The notes beneath the pieces are model-generated. The model was given only the letters and a program-made list of their open reading frames with translations. It searched no databases and had not been told where the DNA came from. Below, piece after piece: positions 1-6,681 of a stretch of DNA of 17,790 bases. The stretch comes from JAQBXX01 sp963925015. GTDB taxonomy: Bacteria > Pseudomonadota > Gammaproteobacteria > SURF-13. The position numbers and the translations under genes are program-made. Every line of letters begins with the position of its first letter. Positions within the stretch are counted from its first letter, which is position 1. The DNA lies in contig CAWUTX010000016.1 in the NCBI GenBank assembly GCA_963925015.1, forward strand, positions 1 to 17,790. The letters are read 5' to 3'.

Positions 1-207
1 TGTCCACTGCTCGGTGTACTGACCCATGAACATCAGGTGCAGGGTGTTGAACATTGGCCCAGTGACGTTCCAGTGAAAGTTGTGCGTCATGAGATAAAGC
101 GTGTAGCTGTCAGCGAGCAGGGCGGAAAGTCCATGCGTGATCTTCTCGCGCTTGGCCGCGCTGATGCCGATGTCGATCGAAGGGGCCTTGGCTTTCATGA
201 CGTTCAT
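1..207 (-). CDS. dps: Dps-family ferritin-like DNA-protection protein (5' part, runs off window)
   Basis: Only the first 69 codons are in the window; the gene continues past position 1. The translation begins MNVMKAKAPSIDIG and contains the Dps helix-A signature THNFHWNVTG (His45) followed by NTLHLMF (His57). These two histidines correspond to ferroxidase-site ligands of Dps. Dps dodecamers oxidise and store Fe(II) using H2O2 and, in many species, bind DNA in stationary phase or oxidative stress. The ATG at 207 is preceded by an AAGGA ribosome-binding site (complement of 217-221). A second in-frame ATG lies three codons in. The gene is on the same strand as the photolyase group but 58 bp beyond its last gene, so it may have its own promoter. 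Family is clear; the DNA-binding tail and remaining ferroxidase residues cannot be checked. Confidence 0.9.
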   Translation of the reverse strand, partial: MNVMKAKAPSIDIGISAAKREKITHGLSALLADSYTLYLMTHNFHWNVTGPMFNTLHLMFMGQYTEQWT

Positions 208-265
208 GGTCGATTTTCCTTGATGAATTTAAAATGCACGTCCTGTGCAATCTGCTTGAACAGTG

Positions 266-904
266 TCACCACGGGAGCCTCTCGCCGCTATAAGAGTAGA
301 ACTGCCCAGAGCATGGTGGCGTTAAGCTGTCGATGACGTCAAGCATATCTGCTGCAGCGTCGTTTGGTGGGCGTCCTAGTTCTGCGCCACGAAAAGGCTT
401 CGACAAACGCGAGGTTACGGTACCGGGATGCAAAGCGGCAAGCACCGCGTTTGGTTTCGTCCTTTTGATCTCGATCGAAGCGGTTTTTATAAACATGTTT
501 AGCGCTGCCTTGGAAGCACGATAGCTATACCAGCCCCCCAAGCGGTTGTCTGCGATGCTTCCCACCTTCGCCGAGAGAAACGCAATCACGGCTCGATCGT
601 CGCCAATTAATTTCCAGAAATGCCTGAATATCAATGCCGGCCCGAACGCATTTACCCGAAAGGTCTCGAGCATCTGCGCATAGTTGAGATCGGAAAATCT
701 CTTCTCTGGCATGAAACGATGCGAATGCAGCAACCCGGCGGCGTTGATAATCAAATCAAATGGTGCCTCATCGATCAGCGGCAGCGATTGACGATGCAAC
801 CCGACTACTGCGGCGCATTTTGCGTTTGCTTGCAGCCGCGCCACGAAAGCAGCGCCGGAAGCGCCGATTACCAAGGCACGAAAATCTTGGGGAAAGGACT
901 TCAG
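266..904 (-). CDS. C-factor-like short-chain dehydrogenase, damaged (no standard start, Gly motif deleted)
   Basis: An SDR of the CsgA/C-factor-like group often found beside photolyase genes. The core is recognisable: NAAGLLHS, the catalytic serine region FLSAKVGS, NRLGGWYSYRASKAA (Tyr-x3-Lys) and LHPGTV. The reading frame upstream runs LKSFPQDFRALVIGASG and continues straight to AAFVARL, so the GIG of the usual ASGGIG dinucleotide-binding loop is missing. A further stretch of roughly 15-20 residues normally found between the beta-3 region and the NAAG strand also appears absent (SLPLIDEAPFDL). No ATG/GTG exists before the conserved start. The frame could begin at CTG 904, which overlaps the preceding gene's TGA as CTGA, where ATGA would be expected, or at TTG 874, which cuts into the Rossmann fold. 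Cofactor binding is probably lost; I read it as a decaying gene that is still open. Last gene of the photolyase-side operon. Confidence 0.7.
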   Translation of the reverse strand: MKSFPQDFRALVIGASGAAFVARLQANAKCAAVVGLHRQSLPLIDEAPFDLIINAAGLLHSHRFMPEKRFSDLNYAQMLETFRVNAFGPALIFRHFWKLIGDDRAVIAFLSAKVGSIADNRLGGWYSYRASKAALNMFIKTASIEIKRTKPNAVLAALHPGTVTSRLSKPFRGAELGRPPNDAAADMLDVIDSLTPPCSGQFYSYSGERLPW

Positions 905-1896
905 CGTGATGACTCCAATACCCGCTGCGCCAGTTGCCTACCGCTAACCCAGGCGCCTTCCACCTTGCCGCCGTTGAGCCAGTCGCCACAAACACCCAAG
1001 CCCAGCCCGGCTTGCCAGGCGCAACCGTTGCGCAGAAGGGGCTGAGTATCGGCATAAAGCCACCGATGTGCTGTCCAGGCTTGCGGCGCTGGGCCACCCA
1101 GTTCGCTGAACGCTTGTAACATCGTCGCTGCTACGCTGTTGGCGTGCTGCTGCAGGTGGGCTTCGCTCCAATCAGCGCTGGCATGGAGCAGCCAGATCTC
1201 AGGTCCGCTGCGCCCCGGCTTGCTACTATCGCGGGCCACCCAGCGCAGTGGGCCTTGATTGACGAAAGCCGCATCAAACGGTAACGCGAGTGGCGTTGCA
1301 AAGCGTGCCATGAGAGCCCAGCACCCGCGCATTGTGGCACTACCTGCCAAGGTAGCCAACTCTGGCGCCGGTCGCTGCAACAATGCTACGGCCTGCGGTG
1401 CAGGCACCGCCAGCAGGACGGCGTCGAAGTGCTTGTCCAGCCAGCCGTGTTCAGCCGAAAACAACTGCCATCCATCCGTCTCGCGTCGTATCTGTTGGAT
1501 GGTCGTTTGGGTGGTCAATGCCAGTGTTTCACACAGAAAATGAGCCGGTGCCGTCATGCGGGGAATGCCGACAAAACGCTCCAGATCAGGGTCCATTTCA
1601 TGCAACGAAACGCTGTCGAATACCTGTATTCTGGGCGCCCATGGTCCGGCCACGCCGGCCCGCTGCCAGCGGGCGACTTCGGCGCGAAAGTCTGGGTGAT
1701 GGGCGGTGAAATATTGGGCACCGTGGTCGCATTGCCAGTCTTGTCCGCGGCGGGTACTCATGCGGCCAGAAGGGCCGCCGCTTTTCTCCAACAGGCTGAC
1801 GTTGAGGCCGGCCTCCTGTAACACGACAGCACAGGACAGGCCGGCTATGCCCGCACCAATCACGGCTAGATGGGGAATGGGATTCATGATTGTCAT
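901..1896 (-). CDS. Renalase-like FAD-dependent oxidoreductase (COG3380)
   Basis: 331 aa from ATG 1896 (a second ATG at 1887 gives MNPIPHLAVIG and is equally plausible). The N-terminus holds the Rossmann FAD motif VIGAGIAGLSCA followed by LLEKSGGPSGRMSTRR, the GxGxxG-x-E and GG-R pattern of flavin monooxygenase/amine-oxidase-fold proteins. The C-terminus carries the second FAD contact, LGVCGDWLNGGKVEGAWVSG. This fits the COG3380 renalase-like group of bacterial proteins, common near phr genes; their substrate is not established in most bacteria. It is cytoplasmic, with no signal peptide or membrane segment. The gene lies 49 bp after the TIGR02450 gene and its stop abuts the beginning of the SDR frame. 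Assignment to the FAD family is secure; the role in photorepair or redox handling of a photoproduct is inference from neighbours. Confidence 0.85.
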   Translation of the reverse strand: MTIMNPIPHLAVIGAGIAGLSCAVVLQEAGLNVSLLEKSGGPSGRMSTRRGQDWQCDHGAQYFTAHHPDFRAEVARWQRAGVAGPWAPRIQVFDSVSLHEMDPDLERFVGIPRMTAPAHFLCETLALTTQTTIQQIRRETDGWQLFSAEHGWLDKHFDAVLLAVPAPQAVALLQRPAPELATLAGSATMRGCWALMARFATPLALPFDAAFVNQGPLRWVARDSSKPGRSGPEIWLLHASADWSEAHLQQHANSVAATMLQAFSELGGPAPQAWTAHRWLYADTQPLLRNGCAWQAGLGLGVCGDWLNGGKVEGAWVSGRQLAQRVLESSR

Positions 1897-1945
1897 ATCA
1901 GATAAGTTGGAAGCGCCTGAATGGGCGTGCTAAGGCCGGCGCTCG

Positions 1946-2182
1946 CTACCGCCAGCCTTGCAGCCACTGGCCACTGTCTGTGAGCTCACGCCAGGCTAAG
2001 GTCACGCTGCGTCGGGAGTACACGGCCTCCACTTCAACATATTCGGGCTGGAGGGCCGATGACTCTGGTTGAATCAGCTTAACGACGATGAAATGCTTTT
2101 CCTTGTTGCGCGGCGTGGCCGCTGTCCACTTGCTCAACAGGAGCTTTGCCGGGTTCAGGCGAAGCGCATTCGGTAGACTCAT
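1946..2182 (-). CDS. TIGR02450-family Trp-rich small protein
   Basis: A 78-aa protein. It shows the family's conserved features: NPAKLLLSKWTAATPRNKEKHF near the start, then VEVEAVYSRRSVTLAWREL and a C-terminal SGQWLQGWR with spaced tryptophans. No membrane segment or signal peptide. The function of TIGR02450 proteins is unknown; members are frequently encoded next to photolyase/cryptochrome genes, as here. The start ATG 2182 lies 9 bp after the lipocalin stop, so the two are very probably co-transcribed. No strong ribosome-binding site is visible and translation may depend on coupling to the lipocalin. Full length for the family, apparently intact. Confidence 0.85.
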   Translation of the reverse strand: MSLPNALRLNPAKLLLSKWTAATPRNKEKHFIVVKLIQPESSALQPEYVEVEAVYSRRSVTLAWRELTDSGQWLQGWR

Positions 2183-2191
2183 GGCCTGGGG

Positions 2192-2743
2192 CTAACCATC
2201 ATTGCGAGTCTGATTAACCCAGATCAGTTTATGGATGTCAATCCCCATCTCCGTCGCTTGGCGCATCAACTGTAGGCGAATATCCTCTGATAGCTGTTTC
2301 TCTCTGGCCAGTAGCCATAAATAGTCGCGGTTGGGACCCACCACCCTTGCCCAGCGGTAGTTTTTCTGGTCAAGCGCGGCCACATGATAGCCACCATAGA
2401 ATGGTCCGAAGAACGAAACCTTCAGTGACGCACGGTTTGTGTCTCCGGTAAACAAAGCGCGGCCCAACGCCTGGCGCCATCCAGTGCGCTTGCTGTCATG
2501 CCCACGGTTAATCACTTCGACGCTGCCATCCGACAGCAAGCGATAGCTGGCGGAGACATCACTCAGGCCGCTTTCGAACGAGTGGTCGAGGCGCGCGATC
2601 TCATACCATTTACCCAAATAACGGTTAATGTCGAACGGAGTGACAGCGGTGACTTCATGCGGTGGCGTCGTTGAACAGGCCGACAGTCCGAGAAGCAACG
2701 TCAGTAACAATGCTGTCAACGCTATCGATGGCCGGGGGCACAT
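2192..2743 (-). CDS. blc: Blc-type lipocalin lipoprotein (photolyase-side copy)
   Basis: 183 aa from ATG 2743 (a GTG at 2755 would add four residues). Residues 1-22 form a lipoprotein signal ending LGLSAC, with Cys23 as the lipidation site and Ser next to it, which favours outer-membrane sorting. The mature protein has the lipocalin signature DINRYLGKWYEIARLDHSFE, then strands ending YHVAALDQKNYRWARVVGP and the bacterial Blc tail DYLWLLARE. Blc lipocalins bind fatty acids or lysophospholipids at the outer membrane and respond to envelope stress in E. coli. It follows the trpB remnant by 24 bp (12 bp with the GTG start) and precedes the TIGR02450 gene by 9 bp. A second, divergent lipocalin is in the plus-strand operon at 9711-10241, so each arm of the locus carries one. 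Confidence 0.9.
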   Translation of the reverse strand: MCPRPSIALTALLLTLLLGLSACSTTPPHEVTAVTPFDINRYLGKWYEIARLDHSFESGLSDVSASYRLLSDGSVEVINRGHDSKRTGWRQALGRALFTGDTNRASLKVSFFGPFYGGYHVAALDQKNYRWARVVGPNRDYLWLLAREKQLSEDIRLQLMRQATEMGIDIHKLIWVNQTRNDG

Positions 2744-2767
2744 TCTATGAATCACGAGTACATTACG

Positions 2768-3970
2768 CTACGCGAAGGCCGGCCCGGACTTCTCAGCCAC
2801 TGTGTGCATGTCCTTGTCGCCGCGCCCGGAGAGGTTGACCAGCAGAAGCTGGTCGGATTTCATGCGCGGGGCGAGTTTCGCGGCATAAGCCAGTGCATGA
2901 CTCGACTCCAGCGCCGGTATGATGCCCTCTAGACGGCACAGCGTATGAAACGCTTACAGCGCTTCGTCATCAGTGATCGCCACATACTCTGCGCGCCCGC
3001 TGTCCTTGAGCCAGGCATGCTCTGGACCCACGCCGGGATAATCAAGACCGGCAGAGATGGAGTGCGTTTCGACAATCTGCCCGTTCTTGTCTTGCAGCAA
3101 ATAAGTGCGATTGCCGTGCAGCACGCCCGGGCGGCCCAGGCACAGCGTTGCCGCGTGCTTACCCCTTTCAAGACCACGCCCCGCGGCCTCCACGCCGATC
3201 AGACGGATCTTGTGATGTGGAATGTAGGGGTGAAAGATACCGATGGCGTTAGAGCCGCCGCCAACGCAGGCGATTACGGCATCAGGTTGGCGCCCAGCCA
3301 ATTGCGGCATTTGTACTAATGATTCACGGCCGATGATCGACTGAAAATCGCGCACCATCATCGGATACGGGTGTGGCCCCGCCACGGTGCCGATGATATA
3401 GAAAGTGTTCTAGACATGGGCTACCTAATCGCGCATGGCTTCATTCAGCGCATCCTTGAGTGTCTTCGAGCCGCTTTCCACGGGTGTTACGCTGGCGCCC
3501 AGCAGTTTCATGCGGTACACATTCTGCGCCTGGCGCTTAATGTCTTCTGACCCCATGTAAACCACGCACTCCATACCGTAGCGTGCGGCAATGGTGGCTG
3601 TGGCAACGCCATGCTGGCCCGCCCCGGTTTCAGCGATCACACGCGGCTTGCCCATGCGTTTAGCCAGCAGCCCCTGACCGATGGCATTGTTGATTTTGTG
3701 CGCGCCTGTGTGGTTCAGGTCTTCACGCTTGAGAAAAACCTGCGCGCCGCCGAAGTGCTGCGACCAGCGCCGGGCGTGGTAGATCGGACTGGGACGACCC
3801 ACACAGTGCGCAAGTTCGCTCTCGAACTCGGCGACAAAATAAGGGTCGCGTTGATAGCGGGCGCAAGCTGCCCGTAGTTGATCCAGTGAGTCCATCAGCG
3901 TTTCGGCGACGAATGCCCCGCCATAGGGTCCGAAATGTCCACTGCTGTCAGGCAGTTCGTAGGGCTTCAT
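2768..3970 (-). pseudogene. trpB: Tryptophan synthase beta chain copy with three internal nonsense codons
   Basis: The frame from ATG 3970 to TAG 2770-2768 is 401 codons including the stop, the normal length of TrpB, with no frameshift. The PLP-lysine motif NHTGAHKINNA (Lys92), the catalytic loop AETGAGQHG (Glu114) and the phosphate loop CVGGGSNAIG are all present. Three in-frame stops interrupt it: TAG at 3427-3425 where TrpB has Trp (after NEAMRD), TAG at 3412-3410 where it has Glu (before NTFYIIGT), and TAA at 2956-2954 where it has Glu (between DDEAL and AFHTLC). Each is one substitution away from the expected codon. No trpF or trpA is adjacent, so this is an orphan copy inside the photolyase operon, 57 bp after phr. 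The product would stop at 181 aa and lack half the fold, so it should be inactive. A functional trpB is presumably elsewhere. Confidence 0.95.
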
Positions 3971-4027
3971 TACGCGTGTCCTTTGTTGCTTGCGGCTATT
4001 GCCGCATCGGGAATACAGAAAGCATGG

Positions 4028-5500
4028 CTACAACGTTATCGCCTTCGCGGCCTTGGCAGCGCCGAACAGGTCCAGAGCCACCCGCCGTGCCTGTGCGTGG
4101 TCGACGATGGGCGCAGGATAATTGCGCCCGATGGCGACGCCGGTTCGTTTTTGCTCGGCGGCATTCATCAGCCACGGCGCGTGAATGAACTTGTTGGTGC
4201 AGGCCGCAAGTTCAGGCAGATACTTGCGGATGAATTTGCCTTCGGCATCAAACTTCTTCGACTGCGTGACGGGGTTGAAAATGCGGAAATAAGGTTGCGC
4301 GTCGCAGCCGGTGGATGCCGCCCACTGCCAGCCGCCGTTGTTGGCAGCGAGGTCAAAATCGTTCAGCCGCCGCGCAAAGTAGCGCTCACCCCAGCGCCAG
4401 TCGATATGCAGGTCCTTGACCAGAAATGAAGCGGTCACCATGCGCAGCCGGTTGTGCATATAGCCCGTCTGATTGAGTTGGCGCATGGCGGCATCGACCA
4501 GCGGATAGCCGGTGCGCGCTTCGCACCAGGCTTCGAAGCGCGGCCTGTCCTGTATAAATCGAATGTCATTGAACGCGGCCCGAAAAGCCTCCGTCACCAC
4601 GCGCGGATGATGATGCAGGATCATGAAATAGAAATCGCGCCAGATCAGCTCGTTGAGCCAGGCTTGTGCGCCAAACCCGCCGCGTTCCCATGCGGCACGC
4701 GCCAGCGTGCGCACTGAAATGGTGCCGAATCGCAGATGGACGGATAGATAAGACGGGCCTTTGACCGATGGGAAATTGCGTGTTTCATGGTAGTGCCCGA
4801 TGCGATCGAGAAAGTCGTCGAACAGGGTTGCCGCGCCGGAAATTCCGGTGGGGATGTCCAGGGTCTTCAGGTTAGTGTGCGTAAATCCGACGCTCTCCAG
4901 GCTGGGTAGTCCTAGAACAGGCATTGCCGCCAAGCTGTCGAGATGCTTTTCGCACGGATGGGCAACGAGGTCGCCGTGAGTCAGACGTTTGAGCCAGGCA
5001 TTCTTGTAGCCGGTAAAGACTGAAAACGGCCGGCCTTCCAGGGTGAGCACCTCGTCCTTTTCGAAAATCACCTGATCCTTGCAGGTGACGAACTCAATGC
5101 CGCACGCGCCGAGTGCGACGCGCACGGCATCGTCACGGCTGCTCGCGGCGGGCTCGAAATCGTGGTTGGCAAATACCGTGGTGGCCTTAAGCCGGGCCGC
5201 CAGCGCGGGAATTTCGTTGCGGGCGCGGCCGTGCAACACCGTGAGTCCGCTGCCGTGCAGCATCAGGTTGCGATGAAGTTCGGCAATACTCTCCCAGATG
5301 AATTCAACGCGGCGGTCGGCCTTGTCCTCAAGCGCATTCAGAATGTCGGTGTCGAATACGAACACACAAAAAACGCGCCGTGAATGCGTCAACGCACGGT
5401 AAAGGGCGTGGTTATCCCGGATGCGCAGATCCCTGCGCATCCACATCAGGACGCAATCAGCCGGCTCGGGCACGCAGAAATTTCCTTTTTGTTGTTTCAT
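4028..5500 (-). CDS. phrB: Deoxyribodipyrimidine photolyase (class I CPD photolyase)
   Basis: 490 aa from ATG 5500; repairs UV-induced cyclobutane pyrimidine dimers using blue light and FADH-. The N-terminal photolyase alpha/beta domain starts at about residue 17 (VLMWMRRDLRIRDNHALY) and binds the antenna cofactor. The C-terminal FAD domain includes ELIWRDFY (~285-291), TGYPLVDAAMRQLNQTGYMHNR (~330-351), IDWRWGERYF (~366-375), and NNGGWQWAASTG (~387-398), with the tryptophans of the electron-transfer chain. The length fits the E. coli PhrB type. Start choice is open: ATG 5500 directly abuts the upstream palindrome and has no ribosome-binding site before it. GTG 5473 has AAGGA at 5487-5483 and would begin just before the conserved domain. 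First gene of the minus-strand operon; control is likely by the divergent operators at 5501-5581. Confidence 0.95.
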   Translation of the reverse strand: MKQQKGNFCVPEPADCVLMWMRRDLRIRDNHALYRALTHSRRVFCVFVFDTDILNALEDKADRRVEFIWESIAELHRNLMLHGSGLTVLHGRARNEIPALAARLKATTVFANHDFEPAASSRDDAVRVALGACGIEFVTCKDQVIFEKDEVLTLEGRPFSVFTGYKNAWLKRLTHGDLVAHPCEKHLDSLAAMPVLGLPSLESVGFTHTNLKTLDIPTGISGAATLFDDFLDRIGHYHETRNFPSVKGPSYLSVHLRFGTISVRTLARAAWERGGFGAQAWLNELIWRDFYFMILHHHPRVVTEAFRAAFNDIRFIQDRPRFEAWCEARTGYPLVDAAMRQLNQTGYMHNRLRMVTASFLVKDLHIDWRWGERYFARRLNDFDLAANNGGWQWAASTGCDAQPYFRIFNPVTQSKKFDAEGKFIRKYLPELAACTNKFIHAPWLMNAAEQKRTGVAIGRNYPAPIVDHAQARRVALDLFGAAKAAKAITL

Positions 5501-5515
5501 TTTGTCTTAGACAAA
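5501..5515. promoter_or_regulatory. Palindromic operator candidate, phr-proximal copy
   Basis: TTTGTC-TTA-GACAAA: perfect 6-bp arms with a 3-bp centre. It abuts the phr ATG with no intervening base. The same arms recur at 5567-5581. A dyad of this kind in the gap between a MerR-family regulator and its likely target is the expected operator. Its position downstream of the proposed phr -10 box suggests repression. Confidence 0.65.
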
Positions 5516-5531
5516 TAATTTTCGTACTGCT

Positions 5532-5560
5532 ACTATAGCTGTTTGTACATGTATTTTTAA
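5532..5560 (-). promoter_or_regulatory. Possible sigma70-type promoter for phr operon
   Basis: On the minus strand TATAGT (5537-5532) matches five of six bases of the -10 consensus and lies 17 bp from TTAAAA (5560-5555), a four-of-six match to the -35. Transcription would begin near 5525, so the phr-proximal palindrome would lie just downstream of the start. This is a pattern match only; an ECF sigma promoter could be used instead. Confidence 0.35.
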
Positions 5561-5566
5561 TCTTAA

Positions 5567-5581
5567 TTTGTCCAAGACAAA
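5567..5581. promoter_or_regulatory. Palindromic operator candidate, litR-proximal copy
   Basis: TTTGTC-CAA-GACAAA, the same 6-bp arms as the copy at 5501-5515, with centres 66 bp apart. Read outward toward each gene, both copies are TTTGTCYAAGACAAA followed at once by AT(G/T)AA, so the litR-side copy abuts an ATT exactly where phr has its ATG. The location suggests autoregulation of the regulator gene. Confidence 0.65.
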
Positions 5582-6559
5582 ATTAATTCAAAACGCACAG
5601 CAGCACCCACCACCAGCATCGCCACCGTCGAGCGCGACAACGGTCTGTCGAAGTACACCCTGCGCGTATGGGATCGGCGTTACGGGTTCCCCAAGCCGTT
5701 GCGCGACAGTAACGGGGAGCGTGTGTATCCGGCCGACCAACTGGAAAAGCTGCGGGTCATCCGGCGCCTGATGGACAGCGGCCTGCGCCCGGGCAAGGTC
5801 GTGGCAGAGCCGCTGCATGCGCGGGCTCGCGCGCTGCCAGAACGTGCCCCGTGCGCCGAAAGTAAATTCCTGGCGGCTGCCGAGGCGTTGCGCCTGCTCA
5901 GGTCGCATCAGGTCGCTGAACTGCGGCAACTGCTAACGCATACGCTGATGCAGCTTGGCTTGCAGCGCTTTGTAGTGGAGGTGGTGGCGCCGCTCAACGA
6001 ATTGGTTGGCAATGCGTGGTTCGCGAGCCGCATACAAATTTTCGAGGAGCACCTTTACGCCGAGCAGATACAGCACCTGCTACGGCAAGCGATCGCCTCG
6101 CTGGTGCAGGGCGAGCAAGGGCCGCGTATTCTGCTGACCACGCTGCCGGGCGAGAAGCACAAGCTGAGATTGCTGATGGCGGAAGCGTGTTTTTCGGTCG
6201 AGGGCGCACAGTGCATATCGCTCGGCGTGGAGACGCCTGCCTGGGATACTGTGCAGGCGGCGCGCGCGCATCGAGTGGATATAGTCGGGCTGTCCTTCAG
6301 CCAGGCGATGCCGGTAAAGGTCGCGCGCGATGGTGTGTCCGATTTGCGCAAGCGTCTCGACCGCAAAATCGGGCTTTGGGCCGGCGGAGGCCTGTGGCAG
6401 GGCGCGCAAGAATACGCCCGGGGTGACCATAATTGTATCGCTGACCGCGATTCCGGATGTGCTTCGCGCCTCGCGCGCTCAACGCGCCGGGGATTGAGGG
6501 CGGCACCCGCGAATCGACTGGGCCGATGCGGTGTGAGATCTCCAAATCAGCCGGCTTAG
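5582..6559 (+). CDS. litR: LitR/CarH-type cobalamin-binding MerR-family regulator (non-standard start, C-terminal frameshift)
   Basis: Residues counted from ATT 5582: MerR winged helix at ~13-50 (SIATVERDNGLSKYTLRVWDRRYGFPKPLRDSNGERVYP), then a helical bundle with the CarH-type Trp-x9-Glu-His motif (Trp146, Glu156, His157), then a B12-binding domain with GEKHKLRLLM (His193) and ISLGVETPAWD. In this family adenosylcobalamin makes the repressor DNA-binding and light destroys it. Two defects are visible. No ATG/GTG/TTG precedes the DNA-binding helix in frame; only ATT at 5582 is well placed. After WQGAQEYA (~6418) the frame reads into an unrelated tail ending at 6559, whereas the +1 frame gives GVTIIVSLTAIPDVL, a normal family C-terminus, with TGA at 6495-6497 and a total of about 304 aa. 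The third position of the usual ExHxxG cobalamin motif is Arg, not Gly. It could be a decayed gene or an assembly error. Confidence 0.8.
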   Translation: MNSKRTAAPTTSIATVERDNGLSKYTLRVWDRRYGFPKPLRDSNGERVYPADQLEKLRVIRRLMDSGLRPGKVVAEPLHARARALPERAPCAESKFLAAAEALRLLRSHQVAELRQLLTHTLMQLGLQRFVVEVVAPLNELVGNAWFASRIQIFEEHLYAEQIQHLLRQAIASLVQGEQGPRILLTTLPGEKHKLRLLMAEACFSVEGAQCISLGVETPAWDTVQAARAHRVDIVGLSFSQAMPVKVARDGVSDLRKRLDRKIGLWAGGGLWQGAQEYARGDHNCIADRDSGCASRLARSTRRGLRAAPANRLGRCGVRSPNQPA

Positions 6560-6611
6560 TGCAATCCGGGAACGCATTGAGCTTAACGTTCAATCGAGAT
6601 GGTTCTTTCAT

Positions 6612-6662
6612 CAGCAGCACAGCAGCACAGCAGCACCACAGCACCACAGCACCACAGCACCA
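6612..6662 (+). repeat. 8-bp tandem repeat (AGCAGCAC / AGCACCAC)
   Basis: Three head-to-tail AGCAGCAC units (6613-6636), a CAC joint, then AGCACCAC twice and a partial third (6640-6662). It lies in the gap between the regulator and the methyltransferase, ending about 20 bp before the methyltransferase ATG. A related segment sharing the 13-mer GCACAGCAGCACC is at 5595-5607, in the first codons of litR. Copy-number slippage here could alter the spacing of any promoter or leader. Confidence 0.85.
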
Positions 6663-6681
6663 TTGAATCAGGACATTGAGA

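Noticed and set aside
235..249. TGCAC-N5-GTGCA dyad upstream of dps as operator or terminator
   Set aside because: Arms are only 5 bp, no U-tract follows, and no known regulator motif matches; too weak to list.
2768..3427. Reassigned or suppressed TAG/TAA codons
   Set aside because: The stops replace both Trp and Glu and include TAA, while other genes in the window end normally with TAG and TAA.
2954..3970. Two separate genes for the two halves of TrpB
   Set aside because: Both halves are in one frame with conserved spacing across the stops; the second half has no plausible start or ribosome-binding site.
5544..5549. TGTACA as half of a PplR-type operator
   Set aside because: No second TGTA(C/T)A at 12-bp spacing is present; the TTTGTC-N3-GACAAA pair is the stronger signal.
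6612..6662. CRISPR array
   Set aside because: Units are 8 bp with no spacers and no cas genes nearby.
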